Source of the DNA: Cycas panzhihuaensis
Lineage: Eukaryota; Cycadophyta
Assembly: GCA_023213395.1 (NCBI GenBank)
Contig: CM041465.1
Span: forward strand, 67,401,741 to 67,465,740
Direction of reading: 5' to 3'
Length of the DNA stretch: 64,000 nucleotides
The notes beneath the pieces are model-generated. The model ran no database searches. It was not told the DNA's origin and was given only the letters and a program-made list of their open reading frames with translations. Both the position numbers and the translations under genes were made by a program. Below are positions 58,526-64,000 of this stretch, in pieces; positions within the stretch are counted from its first letter, which is position 1; each line of letters opens with the position of its first letter.

Positions 58526-58993
58526 CTAAGATGATACCAATTGTACTGGAGGAATGTCAGGAGCCTCTAGTTTGTACTTACGTCCCTTTTGGTGAAAACA
58601 CATAAACCGTGTCCGAAAGTTGGTAACAATATTTCCCAAGGTTTGAAGCCATTGTACTCCTAGAACCACGTCAGCCCCACCAATAGGCATGGAAAACATG
58701 CAAGATGTGGTTGAGTACTCTGCAATACATAAGCTTACTTGTCGGCAATAACCATCGTAAGGCATAGTCCTACCATTTGCTATTGCCACTTGGAATATAT
58801 TGAGTGCTTGCACTATGAGACCTAACTTTTCTGTAGTAGGGTGATTTATGAAATTGTGTGTACTACCACTATCTACCAAAATGGAAACCTCCGCATATTT
58901 TATTAACCCTCGAAATCTTAATGTTTGTGGTGTGTGTGTCTCCCCAGTGATGGCTTGAAATGATATCTGAATATTGTCTGGGTTTGTATTCAA
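58526..58993 (-). pseudogene. Chromovirus aspartic protease
   Basis: A 155-codon open piece. LILVDSGSTHNFINHP-type sequence (VSILVDSGSTHNFINHPTTE) is the aspartic protease active site (DSG). GADVVLGVQWLQTLGNIVTN is the flap-distal GMDWL-type segment. It cuts the Gag-Pol polyprotein. It is one stop apart from RT on one side and from gag on the other. No inactivating change is evident in the protease motif itself. Confidence 0.92.
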
Positions 58994-59005
58994 TAACTCC
59001 TCTAT

Positions 59006-60068
59006 CTAGGCTTCGTCTTCTTGAACCAATGCTTCCTCTTCTATAATTTCATCCATAGTTTCTTTAGGGAGAGGGTCTTCCTCATTATTCATCATGAACA
59101 TTTTCTTAGGAGGGCATATATATTCCCGATTATACTTTCCTCCACAATGAAAACATGTTCCATTCTTGATGTGTGCTACTCTTGACATTTGTTCATCTTT
59201 TTTCTCCCCCGTAGGAGCACCCACTTTAGTTCCAGACTGCATCCAGTTTGGTTTAAATTGATAGCTAGGAGGTCTTTCAAACTCGGTTCGACGAACGAAA
59301 CTTTGTCTTCCTTCTCTAAATTCTACTTCAATACTCCTGGCATGGCGTATGGCATCGGTCAGGAAGCTCACTTCCATGGTCTTTAGTCGATACCTGATAT
59401 TACCTCGAAGACCTACTATGTATACTTCTACGAGTCGAGGTTCACTAATATGGGCATCCACCATACTATGTAGTGCTTGGAACTGTTCAGTATAAGATTG
59501 TACCGTACTGACCTATTGTAACCTCGTAAGCTGGGTAAAATAATCCATTTTTGTTGTATCTTCATATTGCTGGAATAGAGACTTCTTAAAAAAAATCCAA
59601 TTGTAGTGGATTGTTCCCTCATAATTTCTTTGCCACCAATGAAAAAATTGTAAGGCTTTTTCCGTATAAGTGCAACGCCACCACTAATTTTTCTTTATTG
59701 GTTAAAGGGTGGTTTTGAAGTAGACCTCCATCCGCATCACCCAACTATGAATATCCTGTGATCTATCCGGGTCAAACTTTTCTAGCTGAAATTTAGTTCC
59801 TTAAGACCAAGCCCAACCCGATCTCCGAGTATTCCCTTCTTCTTGGCTCGCTTCTTCTTCTTTATCTCTACTTTGAAATCCAAAATCTTTTTGGAGCCAA
59901 TGTAATATCACGAATTTCTTGTATATTCGATTTCAATTCCTTGTACTGGGTTTGCATTAGCGTAATACTACCATCCAAATGGTCCACCCTTTTTGACACG
60001 TCCTCGATTCCCTGGGAGGCTTGGAGCACCATTTTTCCTATTGTGGTTTTTCCTGACCTTAACTCCAT
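59006..60068 (-). pseudogene. Chromovirus gag with degraded zinc knuckle
   Basis: The N-terminal piece 59868-60068 (MELRSGKTTIGKMVLQASQG) begins about 65 bases after the PBS. The middle part is frameshifted (59465-59867). The C-terminal piece 59006-59464 has VEVYIVGLRGNIRYRLKTME and RRTEFERPPSYQFKPN. The zinc knuckle CFHCGGKYNREYIC is CX2CX4HX4C with Asn in place of His. An acidic tail (IIEEEALVQEDEA) leads to protease. Gag would form the particle and bind RNA. Confidence 0.88.
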
Positions 60069-60146
60069 TCTATTGAAAAAAAATTCTCAGATATTTCTTG
60101 CAGAGACATGCTAAATACCTGCTTCGAACGAAGCTCTGATACTACT

Positions 60147-60550
60147 TGTAGCAACCTTATAGAATTCTTCTAACAAAAGATCTTGCAAATTACTGACGAT
60201 AAAGAATCCCTCTTCGAGGCAAGGTTCCCTCCACAAAGCTCCTCAAAAGGGCCGAAAATACTACCGTCCAAGACTTCTTCTTCCATGATGAAATGAGGCT
60301 GCAAATCCTCTTTAAATAGGTGGCCAACGGATAGCAATAGAAGTTGGCCAGAAAAGATGATATTATTCTTAACACTGCACAAATAGAAGTCGGCTAGGAC
60401 TTCTCCAAAACCGTGCTAACTTTAAATGGTCATAACTTTTGATATAGATGTCAGAATTAACTTTCGTCTGGATCGTTGGAATCGTTGTTTAGAGACCTTT
60501 GATTTGAATGGTCATAAGCTATATTTATGACCATATTTAGGAATGCTACA
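60147..60550 (-). repeat. Chromovirus 5' LTR
   Basis: 404 bp; matches 55188-55595. A spacer of two bases separates it from the PBS complement at 60133-60144. A small deletion (CCGTGC against CTGGCAGGC) distinguishes it from the 3' LTR. Confidence 0.95.
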
Positions 60551-60555
60551 TCCTT

Positions 60556-60950
60556 CCTTTCTTTAAAGGAGTCTTCTAGTGCCTTTGTTGTATATAAAAA
60601 TACAACCTAAATTCTTTAAAGGTTTAAAAGTATAGAGACAAAGTGGAGTAGTAAACAATACTCAACCCATTGTAGAGTATGAGAATAAACCAAATCATAT
60701 TTATCAAGTCATGTTTGAGAGTATTACAGATTTCTAAAATGGTGGTGGTGTCAAAAGACACCAGGGTTTGTCATCCTGAAAAATATATAGTTTGAGAGAG
60801 GAGGGAAACCTCCTCAACCTTTAAAATTCAAACAATATTAAAATAATGCTTAACACAAGTGAATATTAACCTTATCTAACATACCTTCATATATGTGCAC
60901 TCACATATGCGAAAGATGGGAGTGGGGTGGTGAACATTAACCCTAATATT
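60556..60950 (-). repeat. Probable LTR remnant with PPT
   Basis: The segment ends ACATTAACCCTAATATT followed by CTCCCCCTTAATGG (60951-60964), which is a good reverse-complement PPT. A TATATAAAAATAC box occurs near 60590. GGGAAACCTCC and AAAGACACCAGGG segments look LTR-like. Its left edge was probably altered by the chromovirus insertion. No LTR partner was recognised. Confidence 0.45.
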
Positions 60951-61303
60951 CTCCCCCTTAATGGTCATCATGATCATCTTCACTTTTCTTTGAATTTATA
61001 TTTATATATATTTAAGAAAGACTTTGAGAAAGTGATCGATTACATGTCTTTTAGGTTTGTTTTTATTAACTTGCATCGTTATCCTTACAAAATAGTTTCC
61101 TTCAACATAGTATAGTTCAAGTGATCTCTAAGTAGGTGCAGCTTACTTCGAATGGAGAAGAGTGACATCATCTTTTACTTTATCTTATGAGAATCAATCA
61201 AGTCATAGGTATATATAACATCATCATGTACATCAATGTGATCATCCATTTTATTTAAGTCATCAACATTAGCCTTTTCAACATAATACACCTACTCTAT
61301 CAT
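60951..61303 (-). other. 3' untranslated part of a gag-only copia-like element
   Basis: Between the PPT at 60951 and the gag at 61304 there is no RT, RNase H or integrase sequence. The 62-codon plus-strand frame at 60927-61115 is probably chance. Confidence 0.4.
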
Positions 61304-61630
61304 CTATCCCACATGTATAACATAATCAACATAGTTAAATTCATTCAAATCTAAGGTTTCTCCCCCATAAATTGATTCTAGAGTATCCCAAATAGATTTG
61401 GATGTAGATAACTCGCTAATATTAATAAATACATCACCACTTATTATGTTGAAGATTAATGCTATGACTTTATTATCCTTTCTTAAGTTTTCTTTAAAAT
61501 TTTGTTCATCCTCAAGGTAACCATATTCAATAAATTTCCAAAGGTTATTTGCACTAAGAAGTGTTTTTAACAAGTCTTTCCAAACATGAAAATTAGTCCC
61601 ATCAAATATTAGAATTAACACACCATCCAA
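61304..61630 (-). pseudogene. Ty1/copia gag N-terminal region, isolated
   Basis: The 108-codon open frame reads LIFDGTNFHVWKDLLKTLLS near its start, the copia gag FxGxNFxxWK motif. IALIFNIISGDVFINISELS and KSIWDTLESIYGG follow, the UBN2-like capsid region. The start at 61630 (MDGVLI) fits a gag start. The C-terminal half and zinc knuckle are missing. It is close to a PPT and LTR remnant on its 3' side, with no pol between. So it may belong to a gag-only non-autonomous element, or be a deletion derivative. The sequence looks less decayed than copia A gag. Confidence 0.8.
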
Positions 61631-62115
61631 ATAAATTATGATTTGTAAAACATTCAGTTTATGAACTTAAATGAATAAATGAAGGCATTTAATGAATGAA
61701 TAACATAAAGTAGGCAATAAAGGCTTTTTAATAATTATAAGTTTGTTAATTAATGTAGTGAGATCAAATGTATATCCTTTTAAGACAAATGCTTTGCTTT
61801 AGTATGGAACTAAATCAATTAATGATTTTATATAAACCTTAAAAGCAAGGGGCTAAATTGAGCCAAAGATAATTTGAAATATATATACTATCTTTCAGAT
61901 GAATGCCTTCATAAGGCAATGAAAAGCAACTTGATAATATATGATTCAAGAATATTATTTGCTAGATAACTTTCATATAGGTTGAAATAAGCTTTAAAAA
62001 ATAATAATGTGCTTTAAATACTAATATGCAATAGAATACACCTTGAAGAAACTTTGAAATCTTGAAATAAATCCAAATAAATCTTTATTTTATGGATAAA
62101 ATCATTAAAAGTAAA
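61631..62115. other. A+T-rich gap, no gene supported
   Basis: No PBS or LTR edge could be found upstream of the gag at 61304-61630, and no recognisable reading frame. It ends at GTAAA (62111-62115), the likely left target site of copia A copy 2, whose other end is outside the window. Confidence 0.4.
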
Positions 62116-62492
62116 TGTTGAGAAAACAACAAGATCTAAATACATGTGCCTTGATTCGAGTATAATAATCAAAATATTCTACAAATCAAGAAACTAAATA
62201 AGAAGAATAATCATACAATGGTACGGGTGAATTCACCACATCATAGGCTCTCTCTTGGGCAGAGCTTCTATATTAACCAAAATCTAATATGTAGTACAAA
62301 GGTACAAGTCAATATTTATAGCCATCTGCCAAGATTATAAGGTATTGTAATAGTCTGACTTAACGGCAAAAGAGGTGGACACGACCTCATTATCCAATAT
62401 GATTTAATTACATAAAAGGGTCTATTAATACATTATAATCATGAATTTACATAAATAAGAAGAAATGGAGGTGATATTACAATGTTTTAACA
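62116..62492 (-). repeat. Copia A copy 2 3' LTR
   Basis: 377 bp, TGTTGAGAAAACAAC to ACAATGTTTTAACA. On the minus strand it has ATGGCTATAAATATTGAC (TATA box) and GAGAGAGCCTATGATGTGG. Confidence 0.9.
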
Positions 62493-64000
62493 CCCTCCCT
62501 TAATAGCAACTTCATTTCTTCGAATGCCAAAGTCAAATCTAAATTGTTTAAACTTTGGTTTACTAAGTGCTTTAGTGAAGATGTTTGTAACCTGGTCTTC
62601 AATAGGATAGTAGATGATATCAACTTCTCCATTTTGGACATGCTCATTGATGAAGTGATGATGGACCTTAATTGGTTCTAACATGGAATATAGGATTCTT
62701 TGTCATCTTCAATACACTTTTATTGTCACAGTATAGGATGGTTAGTGAATTTTGTTGAAGTCCAAGCTCGGCGAGAATCCTTCTGAGCCAAATCAACTTG
62801 GTTATAGCATGGACAACTTCTTTATATTCTGCTTCAGTGGAGGAAAGGACAATAGTGGGTTATTTTTTATAGCTCCATGAGATTACAGTTGAGTTCAAAT
62901 CAAAACAACAGCCTGAAGTTGAATGGCGTGTGTCTTGGCAACCAGCCCAATTAACATTTATATATCCCTTTAGAATACGTGATTCAGTCTTATTGTACTT
63001 AAGGATAAACTGATGAGTACCACAAATATATTTGAGTATCCTAGTGGCTTCTTTCTAATGAGATGCTTTAGGCTATAACATATACCTGGAGCAGATGCCT
63101 ACTACATATGAGTTGTCTGAGTATGAGTGAGATAGATGAGACTCCCAACTAACTACTAGTACAAAGTAGGATCAAAAGGTTTTCCTTGTTCATCCAAGTT
63201 TAACTTGGTTCCTGTCTCCATAGGAATTGGTACAGGCTTACATTCAGTCATCCTAAATCTTTCCAATAGTTCATTATCATACTTGGTTTGAGTTAGTAGG
63301 ATTTGTCCTGGTTCTTAATAAACTTCAATTCTAAGGAAGTAATGAAGTAAGCTAAGGTCAGTCATCTCAAAATTACTTTCAACTCTGATTAGAGCTAAGA
63401 AATTCCATCTGTATCATTTCCAATGATAGTAAGATCATCCATATAAAGTACAATGATGGTGATCAAATTATCTCTAACCTAAATATAGAGATTAGGGTTA
63501 AAGGGTGAATGATTAAATCCATGATGAGTGGGAAATATATCTATCTTTGCATACCAGGCACATGGTGCCTGCTTGAGTCCATAAAGGGCTTTCTTGAGTC
63601 TGCAAACTAAGTGCTCTTGTCCTGGAACATCATAGCCTAAGGGTTGTTTCAAGAAAACCTCTTATTTAAGCTCTCCATTGAGGAAAGCACTCTTCACATC
63701 CATTTGGTAGATAGGCCATCCAAATTGAGCTACTAGGGACATAACCAAATAGAATATAGTCATGTTAGCTATTGGTGCAAAGGACTCATCATAGTCAACC
63801 CCCTCCTATTGTTTGAAATCTCTTGCAATAAGGCGAGCTTTGTGATACTCTACAGTACCATCTACATGACACTTTGTCTTATACAACCATCTATAGTTAA
63901 TTACTTTCTTTCTAGGTGGCAATTCAGTTAGCTCCCCAAGTGTCATTTTTTAAGATAGAGTTCATCTCTTCATCCATAGCTTCTTTCCATATTTTGTCTT
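62493..64000 (-). pseudogene. Copia A copy 2 RT and RNase H (partial)
   Basis: RNase H C-terminus (62487-62684): KVHHHFINEHVQNGEVDIIY and DQVTNIFTKALSKPKFKQFR, ending RRNEVAIKGGC as is common in plant copia. Upstream, AEYKEVVHAITKLIWLRRIL and LYCDNKSVLKMTKNPIFH lie in another frame, so a frameshift occurs near 62680. RT at about 63430-63480 reads NLITIIVLYMDDLTIIGND with both aspartates. Further right are CPG-type DVKSAFLNGELK sequence and the start of RT. The reading is cut by the window edge. Confidence 0.9.

Larger units (their letters stand above)
55183..60555 (-). mobile_element. Complete Ty3/gypsy chromovirus (5.36 kb)
   Basis: The element spans 55188-60550 between perfect TSDs TCCTT (55183-55187 and 60551-60555). 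LTRs of 408 and 404 bp start TGTAGCAACC and end GGAATGCTACA. The plus strand shows the PBS complement GCTCTGATACTA (60133-60144) and a PPT complement AGTCTTCCCCTCTC (55596-55609), so transcription is on the minus strand. Order gag, protease, RT, RNase H, integrase, chromodomain defines a chromovirus; short size and about 400-bp LTRs recall the Reina clade. LTRs differ at about 20 positions plus a short indel by eye, nearly all transitions, so it is among the younger insertions here. Confidence 0.95.
62116..64000 (-). mobile_element. Copia A copy 2, runs off the right end
   Basis: The 3' LTR (62116-62492) is followed by a PPT complement, CCCTCCCTTAATAG, and by RNase H and RT on the minus strand up to the window edge. 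It is the least decayed copia A copy: the RT active site is intact and fewer stops occur than in copies 1 and 3. The 5' half would lie to the right of the window. Confidence 0.9.

Noticed and set aside
21741-60144. TGGTATCAGAGC-like sites as possible tRNA genes
   Set aside because: Only 10-13 bases match the Met-tRNA complement, next to LTR edges, with no cloverleaf around them. They are primer-binding sites.

Overview
The window is plant nuclear DNA made almost entirely of transposable elements. I could not support any host protein-coding gene, tRNA, rRNA or CRISPR array. The evidence for a seed plant, probably an angiosperm with a large repeat-rich genome, is: strongly A+T-rich sequence; many LTR retrotransposons of the plant Ty1/copia and Ty3/gypsy lineages; primer-binding sites of the TGGTATCAGAGC type (initiator Met-tRNA); and heavy decay in which Gln codons became stops and key Cys, Asp and His residues are altered, as expected from C-to-T loss in methylated DNA. 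I cannot name the species.

Layout. 1-5957: A+T-rich DNA with one gag-like relic and a TATA-type LTR fragment. 5958-11074: non-autonomous LTR family F1 (minus strand), two LTRs around a non-coding body, with the end of another copia element (9807-10230) inside it. 13500-42369: a nest of elements resolved by target-site duplications (TSDs). An F1 element (plus strand, TSD CCAAT) holds in its 5' LTR a giant Ty3/gypsy Tat-like element (13825-39783, minus strand, TSD CCCTT/CTCTT, LTRs about 2.35 kb). That element holds (a) a 3.7-kb internal duplication separated by a truncated copia (copia B, 19968-22369), (b) a complete 2.3-kb non-autonomous element F2 (28308-30643, TSD AAAGA) and (c) a copia A copy (35537-39484, decayed TSD) within its 5' LTR. 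42370-48380: the pol region of a second Tat-like gypsy (minus strand: integrase, RNase H, RT), probably related to the gag-pro-only giant element. 48381-53091: copia A copy 3 (plus strand). 53095-54150: gag-protease fragment of the same gypsy family (plus strand). 55183-60555: a complete Ty3/gypsy chromovirus (minus strand, LTRs of about 405 bp, TSD TCCTT) carrying gag, protease, RT, RNase H, integrase and chromodomain, all interrupted by mutations. 60556-62115: LTR relic and an isolated copia gag. 62116-64000: copia A copy 2, running off the window.

No gene here is likely to act as an intact unit. The interest is in how the elements were built: a nest ordered by TSDs, a gag-protease-only giant element whose pol stops just before RT, a duplication best explained by recombination between an empty and a filled site, an F2 element carrying extra half-LTRs, and a degenerate Lys-rich repeat in a copia gag. 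Family assignments rest on motif recognition by eye. Identities and difference counts are by-eye estimates.
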